DNA of 64,000 bases from Dipteronia dyeriana. Lineage: Eukaryota; Streptophyta; Magnoliopsida; Sapindales; Sapindaceae. A model generated the notes under the pieces. It did no database searches and had not been told where the DNA came from. It was given only the letters and a program-made list of their open reading frames with translations. Below, piece after piece: positions 1 through 11,919 of this stretch. Position 1 is the first letter of the stretch; the number at the start of each line of letters is the position of its first letter. The stretch covers positions 58,814,597-58,878,596 of the forward strand of contig CM065303.1 of assembly GCA_032871835.1 (NCBI GenBank), given 5' to 3'. The position numbers and the translations under genes are program-made.

Positions 1-757
1 AATTTTATCTATAAAAATAACAAAATTACAAATAAACCAAAAGTATTGAAAATGAGCATTTACTTAGATTTATTAAAAAAGACAAATAAATAATTATATA
101 TTCTAGTATATTTTCAATGTTTTTGGTTCATTTATAATTTTGTTATTTTTATGGATAAAATTATCCCTAAAATAACTTCTCATTTGTAAGTTAACATTCC
201 CAATTTTTGTTCATGCTTTTTATATCAGTTTTTTTTTTTTATAAAAGTATGAGGATTTAATGATCAATTCATACAATCGAAACATAAATAGAGATATTTT
301 AAACTTTTTAATGGTCAAACTTAGTCAACACAAACGAAATGTTAACGATGTTAGTTCGTTTCTAAAATAAAAGTATTTGTAACTATACATCCGATAATAG
401 TCCAAAGGCGATAAGAGGTTTTGAATATTAATCTAAAAATAAAATAAAAACTAATAATTTTTTTATCTTTTTGAGATAAGAGATAAGAGGAAATCATTCC
501 TGCGGCCATTTTATCATGATAATTTTGGATTGCATTTTGACCGTTAATGAAAAGATTTTTAAATTTGTTATTATTATGTTTATAATTAGTGTTCACAGTA
601 GTGGCCCTTTTAATCATTTGTTTTATGGGACCCCGAATCCCCGACACAAGCTTTGGTCTTTCTTTGCTGTTTTCTTTGCAAATGCGTCCAAATATTGCCA
701 AAATCTTTTTTATTGTGAGAGTCAATAAGGGAGTTTGACTCTCGATATACAACCTAT
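1..757. other. AT-rich intergenic DNA, no gene seen
   Basis: No convincing coding region. The short open frames here are not supported by codon bias or recognisable motifs. The stretch is AT-rich with homopolymer runs. Confidence 0.5.
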
Positions 758-764
758 TACCTCC

Positions 765-1102
765 TGCTTAGATATGACTACGGTTTGACCAGACCTTTGA
801 ATCGAATCGTAACCATGTGAAATGAACCGTAACCATATGAAATGAACCGTAACTATAATTGAAACCGTGTAATCGGTTTTAAAACCGTGGGGTTGAAGGT
901 TCGGTTCTCCTTCGAAAAAAACCATCGGTTCCAATATATATATATATATATATATTATTTTATTTTTATTTTTCTTATGCTAAATTGTAAAAAAGAAAAA
1001 AACAATAACCGAACCAGTGGAACCGGAACAGGAATCGCCGGTCTACGGTTCCGGTTCCTGCTCCTTCCGGAATGGTCGGAACCGTGGACATGCTTACTCC
1101 TA
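765..1102. mobile_element. Degenerate hAT-like MITE (about 340 bp)
   Basis: The two ends are imperfect inverted repeats: the left end has ATATGACTACGGTTTGACC, and the reverse complement of the right end has CATGTCCACGGTTCCGACC. Both subterminal regions are rich in ACCGT/CGGTTCC words, as in many plant hAT elements. A (TA)n run lies at about 934-954. No clean 8-bp target-site duplication was found, so the exact ends are uncertain and the element is probably old. Confidence 0.35.
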
Positions 1103-1129
1103 CCGTATGAAATATAGCCCTCTAATTAA

Positions 1130-3274
1130 ATCTCTATTTATCATAAAATGAATAATAATAAACAAGAACATAAACCATAAATTTTAAACAAAGAAAGAGA
1201 AAAAATATTCCTAAAAAAAGATAATATTTTATTTTTCAATATTTCTCAAGTTCAATACATCAATATGAAGGGCTCCTATTATCATATTAATTTTTAGAGT
1301 CATAACATACACAATGATGTATATAAATTACAACATAAATTGACCATAAATTATTTGTGTTACAAGAGAAAAGAAAAAGATATATGGATGAAAGTTACTT
1401 CCATGGATCGAAGGACATTTATTTATATATAATTAATTGCATAATATTTATAACACTCCCCTTGAATTAATGTCCATCAATCATACAGTGAATATGCATC
1501 GTTAAAACTTATGCTAGTAAAAACCCATTAGAAAAAAATACTAGTAGAGGAAAAAAAGTACATTATCCATCTGCATCTTAAATTAACCTTCGATAGTATT
1601 GAGGGTGCAAAAGTGCCTCGTTAAAACTTTATTAGGAAAAATCCAATGAGATAAAAACTCAGTGAATGAAAAAGAGTACAGTTTATTGTATATTCTCCAA
1701 ATCATAAAACCTCTTGATAAATACGCTTTCCATCTTTCTAATGCGGGATGCCTCGATATTTTTCAAAGATATTGCATCCCAATATTATGTACAAAGATTT
1801 TATTTGTTGCAATTGGTAGTTCATTTATACATGAATATGCAAGTTTGAAACTTGAGCGTATCTTAACAACCATCTTTTTGGAGATTATATGTGAAGAACT
1901 TTAATAAAATTGCTTTTTGAATTGATCGAACTTGTCATATACGATCAATAACGAGAAGAAATCATATATCACTTTAAGTCATCGAATAACTATTGAGAAA
2001 TCTATTCGATGTGTTTTATCCATGAAAAAGTACTTCAAGATCTTTTCTTTATATATGTTGATTCATGTTAATATCAAACTCATTAGTAGAGACTAAATAT
2101 CATTTTCCAAGACTTTTCATCTTAGATTTTGTTTCCCTGGCTTATATAATTTATAAACTTAGTATAAGCTTTACATAATCAACATATTCTTTAATAAATA
2201 TTTACCATGATGAATATACTACATGCATTCTAATTGTTTAATTTTTACTATATAAAAATTAATGTAGCTTTGAATAACTTACTTCAGGTATTTAAATCCT
2301 TCGAGGATTTTTATTCATAATCAAACTAGGTTTTTGCACTAAACCTTTTATTTTAATTCATACAAAAAATAATTTATGTTTAGTAAGTTTGATATCATCA
2401 AATATGTGGACTACCTGTCCAAAACTTTCAAGTTTTATATGAATATAACTTTGCTTTTTATTTGTAAGTAACTATGTCGACATTTATATTATTTACAGTA
2501 TAATTACCCTCATCATTTTATTTAATATGCAGAGCAAATAAAATTTATGATCTCAATTTCAATACCAATATATTTCATTACGATTTCGTAATTCATGTGC
2601 CTCTTTAGGGGCTTACTAGAATATCCTTAATGTTCAATATAGACTATACATGACTCTTTATACAAGTATCTCTTCAGGAGAAGTATAATCACGTTAAATT
2701 TGGTATTTGCTTATACTATGATAATTGAGATCATTTTAGTTTCTTCAATAGTCTCATAGGGGGAATTAATATTTTTATTGGTATTAATAAGATTTTTCTT
2801 TTCACATATGAAACTAACTCTACGGGAGTTTTGATGATGATGATAATGATTGTGATTTATTTATCATTCAAGTATTGTTCTCATTATGATCATGATCTTT
2901 CAAATTCCACTTCTAGAGAACCGTACATTTTAAACCAAAATCATTTTTCACGACTTTACTATACAACGGATAATTTTATTTTTACTGTCATTTCATAAAT
3001 TGTGCTACATGAACAACCACCAGAATTTATATATTGACAGAATGTAATTTTATTATTTTATTTGAATCATCTACAATTTTATTTGCATACCATACAATTC
3101 ACGTGATGATGCACACCTTGTAATTTTACATCGTTTATTAATTTATGATAATTCTATCCCGAACGACGATAAAATTTACTTCAAGAAATTATCTGCATCA
3201 TCATAATTAACTAAATTATTTTATCATCCCATTCTTTAAGGACTAGTTTCCATGGTCTTATTGTCCTTTAGAGA
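1130..3274 (-). mobile_element. Decayed Ty1/copia element, 3' part (minus strand)
   Basis: Read on the minus strand, a purine-rich tract (1456-1468) is followed at 1455 by TGTTATAAA, the usual start of a copia LTR. Upstream of it, minus-strand translation around 1738-1830 gives a short stretch like the C-terminal end of copia RNase H (...FVHNIGMQYL...). The rest up to 3274 is too decayed to translate. The Athila element at 3280 ends this copy, and any continuation would lie beyond 15945. The LTR end to the left could not be fixed. Confidence 0.45.
1494..1680 (-). other. Two degenerate copies of a hairpin-like 3'-end motif
   Basis: Two related blocks (about 1494-1560 and 1612-1680) share the order CCTCRTTAAAA, arm, AAAACCCA-like centre, arm, then GAAAAAGAGTRCA. 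In the first copy CTAGT (1514-1518) can pair with ACTAG (1540-1544). A well-kept copy with a perfect 10-bp stem lies in the hAT transposon at 24502-24570. Here the motif sits just upstream of the copia polypurine tract. Confidence 0.45.
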
Positions 3275-3279
3275 CATTC
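3275..3279. other. Target-site duplication CATTC (left)
   Basis: CATTC directly precedes the left Athila LTR (TGATCAC...) and recurs at 15941-15945 directly after the right LTR. This fixes both ends of the element. Confidence 0.9.
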
Positions 3280-4980
3280 TGATCACTTCTAAATGAGCAC
3301 TGCAATAGCAAGGAGCCGTGGAAGTAGTACAATAATAATAAAGTTCGTTCCACAAGGATTGATGAATTGATTACTACAATTGATTGATTGACTACTATTT
3401 AGACAAGTAAATATTTGATGACTAAATTACACTACTAACACCAATTAAATTAAACTACTACTCTAATGCAATTAATCAAACTTAAATAAACAAGGAAAAG
3501 TCACACACAAACAAATATTTGTATTTCTATTAGGAAACTAGGCCATGACCTTGAATCCACCTAACCAATTCTCATTAATTTATAGACACACCATTAAAGA
3601 TAAATTATGCAAGTGCGAATGTAGTCTCGTGAACCCTCTATTAGTCTCTACTCTCTCTTGAATAATAGAAACAACACTTATATCCACCAATAACCTATCT
3701 CTCGATGGTCATCCGATATACACACAAGTTCATTAAGCTTAGTGGTTCACCAAGTGAGTATTAGAGACTAGTCTCGAGTATTTCTACCTTACTAGACCTC
3801 AATCATGCATTTCATTAAGCACGTTGTGTGCTTCTCCTCTCGGTACATCACACAACAACCAAATAAACATTAAATGCTAGCTAAACACTCAATGTTAATT
3901 AAAGCATGAAACACATATACATAACATAAGCAATAATGATAAATTTGTAGTTTTTATTAGTAAATCATGGTAAATGTTTCATCTTGGCCTTAACTAAGAT
4001 GGATTTAGTTCACAATGGAAGGAATGGTCATATAATATATGAGATAAATACAAGTCATAAGTGAAATACAAGTAATAATAAAGAGAGAAAGGGAAAGAGT
4101 AAACTAAGTGAAGAACTCCTCATCTCTTGCTTGGATGTGCTAGACTTCTTCTTTCCTTGACTCCCCTTGCTCAAAGATGTGGTTTGGTAGTTGTTTTAGG
4201 TAAGAGGATGAGGGCCATAGTGGTTGGTAAGGTGAGATTTAAGCCTAAATGGTGGTTGATGACGGTTTTAGGTGATTTGGTGAAGGTATTGGGTGAAAGA
4301 TGGTGTCTTGGAGGTTTTGGATTGTAATAGGAGGGTTTAGAGCTAAAGGGTCATGGTAAAAGTCTCCAAGAAGATCTAAAAATGGGGTATTTATATGTTT
4401 GTAAATATGGCACAAAACCCTAGAAGTTCTGTTGAGTTAGACATATGCGCTGGTGTTGCGCTGGTCGAGTAGCGCTTCACCAGCGCCACCCTACTGGAGA
4501 AGGTGCACTGCTCGACTAGTGCTTCACCAACGCCACCTTACTAAAGAAGGTGCGTTGTTGAGGGTGGGCTGGTCGTCAAGCAGTTCACCAGCACCACTCT
4601 TGATTCTTTGCTTCTTCAGTGGTTTCTAGCAGCCTACACTGTTACGGAAACTGTCATAACTTCCTCTATAAAATCTAGAATTATAATCCGTAAAAACCGC
4701 TTGAAATTAGACATCTGGAGCTTTCCTAATATATTTGGATCTCAACTTGATTCATTATGAGCAGGGAGATATAGCTTTCCGAAGTTGGGTAATCTGTATG
4801 AGCCTTCACAAATTCAGCCCATAAAATCTCCAAAACTTTTTAATTAAGCTCAAATACCTTATTTATGGTAAAATACATGCACAAAACTCACAAAACATAT
4901 TATAAACCAAAATATGCTCGAAAACGAGAATAAATAATAGAAAATTGGGATCTCAAATAGGTATAAATATGACACGATCA
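3280..4980 (-). repeat. Athila 3' LTR (left copy, 1701 bp)
   Basis: Begins TGATCAC and ends CGATCA. The same sequence recurs, split in two, at 11920-12886 and 15186-15940. Around 4441-4610 both LTRs carry a GC-rich block of repeated GCGCTGGT / CACCAGCGC words able to fold into hairpins. The open frame at 4127-4327 lies in the LTR and is not a gene. Confidence 0.9.
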
Positions 4981-4996
4981 ATACCCCCAAACCTAT
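4981..4996 (-). other. Athila polypurine tract
   Basis: On the minus strand a purine-rich GGTTTGGGGGTAT immediately precedes the LTR start, as expected of a plus-strand priming site for this orientation. Confidence 0.7.
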
Positions 4997-5083
4997 CTTT
5001 TGCTTGTCCTCGAGCAAAACAAAAAAATTTGAAAACTAAAAAACTAGGTTAGTCCACTTTCTTAGGAAACACGATGACACTTA

Positions 5084-7542
5084 GGCTCAGTTTGACATTG
5101 TTGTGTTGTTGGGGAAATTGCTTTTGGATCTACTGTGGGGGGAATTGCTTTTGGATTTATTGTAAGGAGAAGCAGCTGAGTGTTTGGTAATTGGTTTTTA
5201 AAAGTGTTGTGCTAATCAAAAGCACTTTCAATAAGTTTAGTAAATTGAAAGTAAAAAGTGTTGCGACTATGTAAATTTACTAAAAAGGACACAAATGAAT
5301 ATTGAAGATGTTTTAAAAATAAAAAATTGTTTTATTTTTGTGTTACCATAAACATGTTAGAAAATATCAAATATCAAATAATATTTTGGTGTGACCATAA
5401 ATATGTTAGAAAACAAATATCAACTAATATTTTGGTGTGACCATAAACATGTTATAAAATAAATATCAATTAATTTATGTGACCATAAACGTTTTATTTC
5501 TCATATTTCCGGACCATCTTCTTCATATGTATTGACCTCCATTTCTTCATTAATCTCTTCACTTGAGTAATTTACACTTTCATCCATCACACAAATCACA
5601 CAAATCATAACCAAAATGACATCTATATTTCCCTTCTAATACCTAATTTCATCCATAACATCAGGTATTTTGGAAACAGTGACAAAGAAAATGTTTTCCT
5701 GAAATTTGTCTGTTCAAATGCCACATGAGAACAATACTGATGGAAGCTCTAAGTAAACTCAACAAACAATTTTACATAACAAAATTCGTAAAGAACTACA
5801 AATTCATATGTATGAATATGTCTCATCCAAATCCCAGTACACACAAAGAGCAGAATTAAGATATGCTGCAAATTGCTTCATTACTCTCTAACAACTAAAT
5901 TTCTTTATTTCAATGAGCAACAAAACATGAAAGTTATTAAATCTACACAACCACTTATAAGTCCTATGATTCTCTAGTTTTACACGTAAATACATAAAAA
6001 TCTGCTCAACCTTCGTTAACCTTTAATTTACTTAACAAAATAAAAAGCATAAACTAATAATCATAAGAGAATCTGAAACAAAATTCATATATGATCACAA
6101 ATTGCTTCCTTACTCTCTCTAACAACTAAATTTCATTGATTAGCAAAACATTAAAGTCATTAAAAATCTACACAAATTGTTTCCTTCCTTTAATCTTCTC
6201 CAAAGACGCACACAGAGCATTCCTCTTGGTTTTCTTCAACCATTACATAAAACAAACACAAAATCAGATATTTTTCTCCGCAATTGAACACATTTTTCTT
6301 TGTATATATTCCAGTGCTTTTCTCATTTTACCATAAAAGAATTTAAAAAAGTAAAAAAGCATCAAATGAACTGATGCAAGCTTACACATATATTTTGCTT
6401 ATAGTTCAACTGAATTTTAAAAAAAGTAATAAAAGCATCAAATTTACACTGATAAAATATTACTACAATCCAAAAACAATAACAATCAAAAGAAAAATGA
6501 ATGATGCAAGCTTGTAAACAAATTTTGCTAAAAAAGAAGAAGAGGTGTTTGGTGAATTACAAGTCAACCTCGCATGCCCATATCAATAGAATGCAAAAAG
6601 AAATCATTCATTCAAACCAAACAACAATTCGATAGTTGAAAAGGAAAAATGGTGAAATTGAATTAGGGAATTGTCTCAAAATAGAAAAATTTCAATACCC
6701 AATAAGTATTATCATCCCAAAAGAATAGTTGAAGCAATTATTTAAAAGATGAAAGATTAAAACAAAAAATATATAGAGAGAGGGAGAGAGAGATGGGTGG
6801 TTTGGTTGGTTGCGTGGAAGAAAGAGGAATTTTTGTGAATTGTTTAATTGATAATTTGAAGTTAGAATGGTTTCTATGCTTGTAATTCGAAAATGAATTG
6901 CCTGTGCGTGTAAAGGAGATGTGAAGATGAGTAATACCTTGTATTTTTTTTTGGGGTTTTAAATAAAGGCTGTTTCTTGGTTGAGCAAAAGAACTGGAGA
7001 AGACATTGATTACCATTCTCTTAAGAACATAAACAAAATTAGAACCCTAAAATTAGATAAAAATCTCTAAAATTCCAATTCAAAATCAAACCCTGAAACA
7101 TGAACACATTACACAGAGATAATGCAATTAGAACGAAATTAGAAAACACTTGGATAGTTCGAACCTAAAAACGAGAGAAATATGAGAAGAAAAATCATGG
7201 TTGCTTTGATTTTTCAATTTGCGAGAGAGAGGAGAAATTGAAACTTGAAAAAGATGAATGATTGAATGTTCCGATGAGCTGATTTGATTTTAGTAAATGT
7301 CATGAAAGGCTAAGGACAAATTAGGATAGTTGGGTAAAAATTTGTTGAAAAACACTGTAGCGCGTTTCCAAAAGTATAAGCTGGTTTCCAAAAGTATGTA
7401 TTTGTAGTTTCTTAAAAACTCAGTTGAAAGAAACTAAAAGTTGCCAAATGCACTTTCCCATAATTTTACCAAACACCCTGTCATTGGTCCGGAATCACTT
7501 TTGGTCCCAAAAGCAGCTAGAAAAGTAATACCAAATTGGGCC
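5084..7542. mobile_element. TIR DNA transposon, PIF/Harbinger-like ends (2459 bp)
   Basis: The ends are imperfect inverted repeats: left GGCTCAGTTTGACATT, right (reverse complement) GGCCCAATTTGGTATT. Flanking triplets are TTA (5081-5083) and TGA (7543-7545), compatible with a mutated 3-bp TTA duplication. Subterminal sequences on both sides read 'AGCAGCT...GTGTTTGGTAA'. No transposase motif was recognised. Acidic minus-strand coding-like sequence near 5500-5680 may be a remnant of a captured gene or a second transposon ORF. Confidence 0.5.
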
Positions 7543-7545
7543 TGA

Positions 7546-9366
7546 GCACGTTCCACAAGCCCTTAAAATGTAATTTTTTCCGAATCAACAAGAGATGAGA
7601 TGCAACGTTGGCCGACCCACCTTGGCTCTAAGCCTTTCAAGATTTCTCTCATTTTCCACACCAAACATGGGCTCACTCATCAAACATATATCAGTTGGAG
7701 TTTATGCACAAAAAATTTCAAAGTTACACGCATATGAAAATTTCTTAAGAACGCTCATACTTTTGCAAAGGACCCCATGAATGGAATCAAACATTAAGCA
7801 CTCCCTTGTTTCTAGGCTGGACCCCTCCGAAAGATCAATTAGGATTTCTTTTTAAGTGCAAGTGAGATTAATGATGGATGGTGATGGAGAGGTCGGGTAG
7901 ACATGGTTTTATTGGTAAGGTAATGATCATGCTGGAGTCTAATCCTTGGTGCACTTTGTATATTCCCTTTGTTTAGTGCCTAGGCATTTAATCTACTATA
8001 AAACTTTGCACACTTGGTAGTTGCATTTCAATTGAGCAACTCTTTACGAATTTTTTATTTTTTGGCACTTACAATTTTTGCAATACAAGATGCGCCTTGG
8101 TACATTCTATTTGAATCCCTTTCGGTGCATTTCTTGTTGGGCTTCAGTCTTCATTTTCTCAAGCCATGATCATTGTTATGGGATGGTGAAGTGTTTAAGT
8201 CTAGTATGGTGTATATGAAACATGGGGTGGATATGGTGATTGGGTTTAATGTGTACGTTTACATTCTTTGGACATTTAAGTACACACACAAGGTTTATGA
8301 ATATGTTCGGGTAATTATAAGTGGCTAACACACATTGCCTACGTCATCTTTATATGTCTGAGTCTAGCAAGAAAACAAGGTAAATCACACGAGGCTAACT
8401 TTAAAAAATTTGTTCTATAATGTTCAATGTAATGAAAAGAGGTCATTTTTCTCATGCCTAATATCTACATGATTAGTGTTTCGAGAATAGAATTGAAATT
8501 CACTCATGTGGGCACAATTTTAGGGCAATGAAGCTCACGTGGGTAGTCTCCACTAATGATCTAGACATCTCAGACGCACTACCTCATTCACTAAAGCACA
8601 ATGAGTCAGGTAGGATGTGTGTAAGCAATGTGGTACAGCTTTGGCCAACACGACCCTAGAATGATGATAAAAAATGCCTACAATGGCTCAGACCAAAAGC
8701 ATCTTAACAAGCAGCCCTTGCTACTCAAAGTTTTTGACTCAAAAATGGTAGAAAATTGACTCTAAAAGCGCGTAATCATGCAAATTTGATTTTTTTTTAA
8801 CAAAACATACAAAACAATCATGCAAGACACACAAAAACAAAAGTTGATCACTAAATGGCCGTACCCCCAAACCTAAATGAAACATTGTCTCCACTGTTTG
8901 CACATATATAAGGATTGGACATTGTAGGCTTAAAAGTGGGTAAGAGGCCAAACACAATGCTACACGACAAGCAAACACAACCAAAACCTAAAAGCTAGGC
9001 ACATTACAACTCCACACACTTAGAACTATGCAAAAATACAAATTGCAGATAAAAACATGAAAATAAAACTATTATATACAAGTGTTGTACATCCCTTAGT
9101 GATTTCAAGTTGGGTCATCAAGCTAGGCTGTTGACTTGGGCTCATCAAACAACCATTTCCTTTTCAATTTATATGAGGCATAAAATGACCTCACCCAAAA
9201 TCCATTCACTCTCTTTGTTTCTTCAACTGCACGTGCTCTTCCTCTTATCTCTTTTTTCACCTTTTTCTCTCATATGTGAGTTTTGCTTCTTGCTCGTGTC
9301 ACCATATGAGACCGGATTACGACATCCTTCACCATATTTGTTAATCACATTTTGAACCACACAAAT
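7546..9366 (-). other. Internal Athila sequence without recognisable genes
   Basis: This is where RT, RNase H and integrase should follow the protease on the minus strand. No catalytic motif of any of them can be found in either strand. The short plus-strand frames are not supported. The region is probably non-coding filler or the scar of a large deletion. Confidence 0.5.
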
Positions 9367-9830
9367 TTAAAGTGGGTTCTTCAAATTGTCCCTCTTTAAA
9401 ACTTCCACATTTAGAGGACTCAAAGCATCAACTTGACCACAAGTTTCATATTGAAAGGGGTTCTTGGTGACCTTGAACATGTCAAACATAACTTTTTCAT
9501 CCTTAATCCTCAAGATCAATTTATCTTCCTTGTGATCGACCAAGTCCCCACTAGTTTTCAAGAATGGTCTCTCAAGAATTAATAGGATCTCAACATCTTC
9601 TTCAATTTCTAATATTACAAAATCAACCGGGAAGAAGAATTTACCCATTTTCATCAAGACATCCTCTATAACTCCATATGGGTACTTGATAGATCAATTC
9701 ACCAATTAGAGAGTCACCCTTGCAGGCTTCACTTCTCTCAACCCCAATTTCTCGATTACGGAGTACGATATCAAGTTGATGCTGGCTCTCGAGTCATTTA
9801 GTGCTTGACCGAACTCCAAATTCCCTATTT
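9367..9830 (-). pseudogene. Athila retropepsin-like protease, inactive remnant
   Basis: Minus-strand translation gives the aspartic protease of Athila elements. The order is catalytic-loop region, 'INLISYSVIEKLGL', then '...GKFFFPVDFVILEIEED' and 'ILLILERPFLKT' (the usual ILGRPFL flap-distal motif). The active-site loop reads D-S-R-A-S near 9793-9795 instead of D-x-G-A-S, so the glycine is lost. Stops interrupt the frame at about 9700-9720. The domain normally matures Gag-Pol inside the virus-like particle; this copy cannot work. Only sequence without recognisable genes follows. Confidence 0.75.
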
Positions 9831-10039
9831 TTCACTAAATTGTGAACCTTCCCGGATCTTTTAATTTTAGAGGGAGTTTGTTTTCGAGAATAACACTGTA
9901 TTCTTCTGTGAGAGCTACCGTCTCATAATCCTTTAACTTCTTCTTGTTTGATATGATCTCTTTTAGAAACTTCATATATGTGGCATTTGAGCCAACGCTT
10001 CGGCGAATAGGATGTTGATGTACAGTTTCCTAAATATCT

Positions 10040-11613
10040 CTAAAAATTTTGTGAAGCTTTAAGCATCCTTATGTTTCTTGAGATGTTGTGGTTATAGGAT
10101 TGGAGGCACATATGCCTTGACTTGTGGTGGATGAGGTAGATCAAAAAATGTGTTGGGTAGATCATCTTCTTTCTTTTCTTCTCTCCATGGAATTTAGAAG
10201 TACAATCTTCATCTCTATTTCCCCCACCTTTTTTCTTAGATTCTTTCTCTTGGCCAAATTTCTCGGGTAGCTTCACTTGTTTACCACTCCTCAATGATAT
10301 CGCCATACATTGGTCTATTGGGTTGGTTTCCATATTACTAGGCAACACATCTTGTTGCCTTCTTTGGACTTCCTTGGCCATTTGCCCCATTTGCACCTCT
10401 AAATTCTTGATCGAGGCTTGAGAATGTTGTGCAACTTGATCTATATTTGCATCGAGCTTCTTCAAAGAATTGTCTTGAAATTCCATCTAGGCATCTATCT
10501 TGGTCATGAATTTGGAGAACATGTTCTCCAAGGTGGGATTATTTTCTTATTGATTGTTGATGAATTGACTTTGGAAGCCGGGTTGTTGGTTATGAAATTT
10601 TTGTTGGAAACCTGGTGGTTGCCTCACATTTGCTTGTTGAAGTTGGGGTTGTTGGTTATCCTTCCATGAGAAATTTAGGTGATTTTTCCACCCGGGGTTG
10701 TATGTGTTCAAATGTGGGTCATTTTGGATTTTGGTTCTTGAAGTTCCTATTGTAGTTCACAAAAGACATTTGTTCAGAAGATCCAGGAGCAAATGGGTTT
10801 CTGACTTGGCAATCTGTACTTGGGTGAGGCCTCAAGCACAAATCACAACTCAACGTATTCACTTGGGCTTCACTAGATCTTGTCAACTTGATAACATGGT
10901 TGGACAAAGCCACTATTTGGGCTTGTATTGCGGTCATTTGATCGATGGCCAACACACAGGGTGCTTTCTTTGGTGCCTTCATGTCACTCCCACAATAGCT
11001 ATTTGAAACTGACATGTCTTCAATCAAATCATAAGCTGCATCCATTGACTTGTTCATCAAAGAACCACCCGTCGAAGCATCAATAAATTGGTGAGTGGTT
11101 AAGTTCATAACCCTGTAGAATTTCTCTACAATCGACCATTTTGGCATCCCGTGGCATGGACACTTTCTCAACAACTCCTTGTATCTCTCCCAAGCTTTAT
11201 ACAAGGATTCCGATTCAAATTGGGTGAATTCATGAATTTCATTCATCAATTGACACGCCCTTACGGGGAAGGAATCACTTGCTTAGGAAAGCTTGGGCCA
11301 ACACATCCTAAGTAGCGATCGATCTTGGTGCTAATGAGTCATAACAAACCTTAGCTCGGTCCTTTAATGAGAAAGGGAAGATCCTCAACCGAATTGCGTT
11401 GTCCGTAACCCCGTTGATTCTAAATGTTGAGCAAATTTGGTCAAAGTTCCTCAAATGCCCATTTGGATCTTCACTTGGTAAACCACCAAATTGTCCCATC
11501 ATTGTCAACATTTGAAAGACATGGGATTTGATCTCAAAGTTGATCGCGGCTATCATCGGGAGTTGATTTGGTGACATGTTTTGGTCTACCCTTGGTATAG
11601 CAAAATCTCTCAT
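10040..11613 (-). pseudogene. gag: Athila Gag (capsid/nucleocapsid) pseudogene
   Basis: The N-terminal piece (11613-11308) has the Athila Gag hallmarks 'RDFAIPRV', 'NFEIKSHVFQM', 'QFGGLPSEDPNGHL..F' and 'FSLKDRAK'. The next piece (11249-10719) continues in another frame with 'FESESLYKAWERYKELLRKCPCHG', 'FIDASTGGSLMNKS' and a degenerate Cys/His cluster (CDLCLRPHPSTDC). The last piece (10486-10040) has 'IKNLEVQMGQMAKE' and 'AISLRSGKQ', the usual junction to protease. At least two frameshifts break the gene. Gag packages element RNA into cytoplasmic particles in intact relatives. The match to Athila is by motif recall, not a search. Confidence 0.8.
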
Positions 11614-11893
11614 GACCCTCTCATTTTCTCCATTTTACTCATTTACCCCTTTTGGGCTGCAACTAGAATGAGATCTTGATCTCCCAAACCTCTTTCCATG
11701 GCTAGTCTTTGAATCCTTCTATTTATTTGGGTCGTTCCCTCAATATCCGGATTGAATCTCAATTCCTGTAAATTGTTGCTCCTTATACTTTGATGCATAC
11801 AAGAGCAACCACATACAATCACAAGAAAATAAACATAAAGTGAAATGTCTAAATTAGTAATGAATCAACTAGTAGTGATATCAATAAACTGCT

Positions 11894-11914
11894 CAATCCC
11901 TGGCAGCGACGTGA
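11894..11914 (-). other. Athila primer-binding site (mutated)
   Basis: Directly inside the right LTR, the minus strand reads TCACGTCGCTGCCAGGGA. This resembles the tRNA-Asp-type primer site of Athila/Tat elements (TGGCGCCGTTGCCGGGGA) with several changes. It confirms that the right LTR is the 5' LTR. Confidence 0.6.
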
Positions 11915-11919
11915 AAAAT

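Noticed and set aside
1662..1904. Plus-strand 80-codon frame as a gene
   Set aside because: The minus strand of the same stretch matches the end of copia RNase H.
4127..4327. Plus-strand open frame of 66 codons
   Set aside because: It lies in the Athila LTR and is not kept in the other LTR copy.
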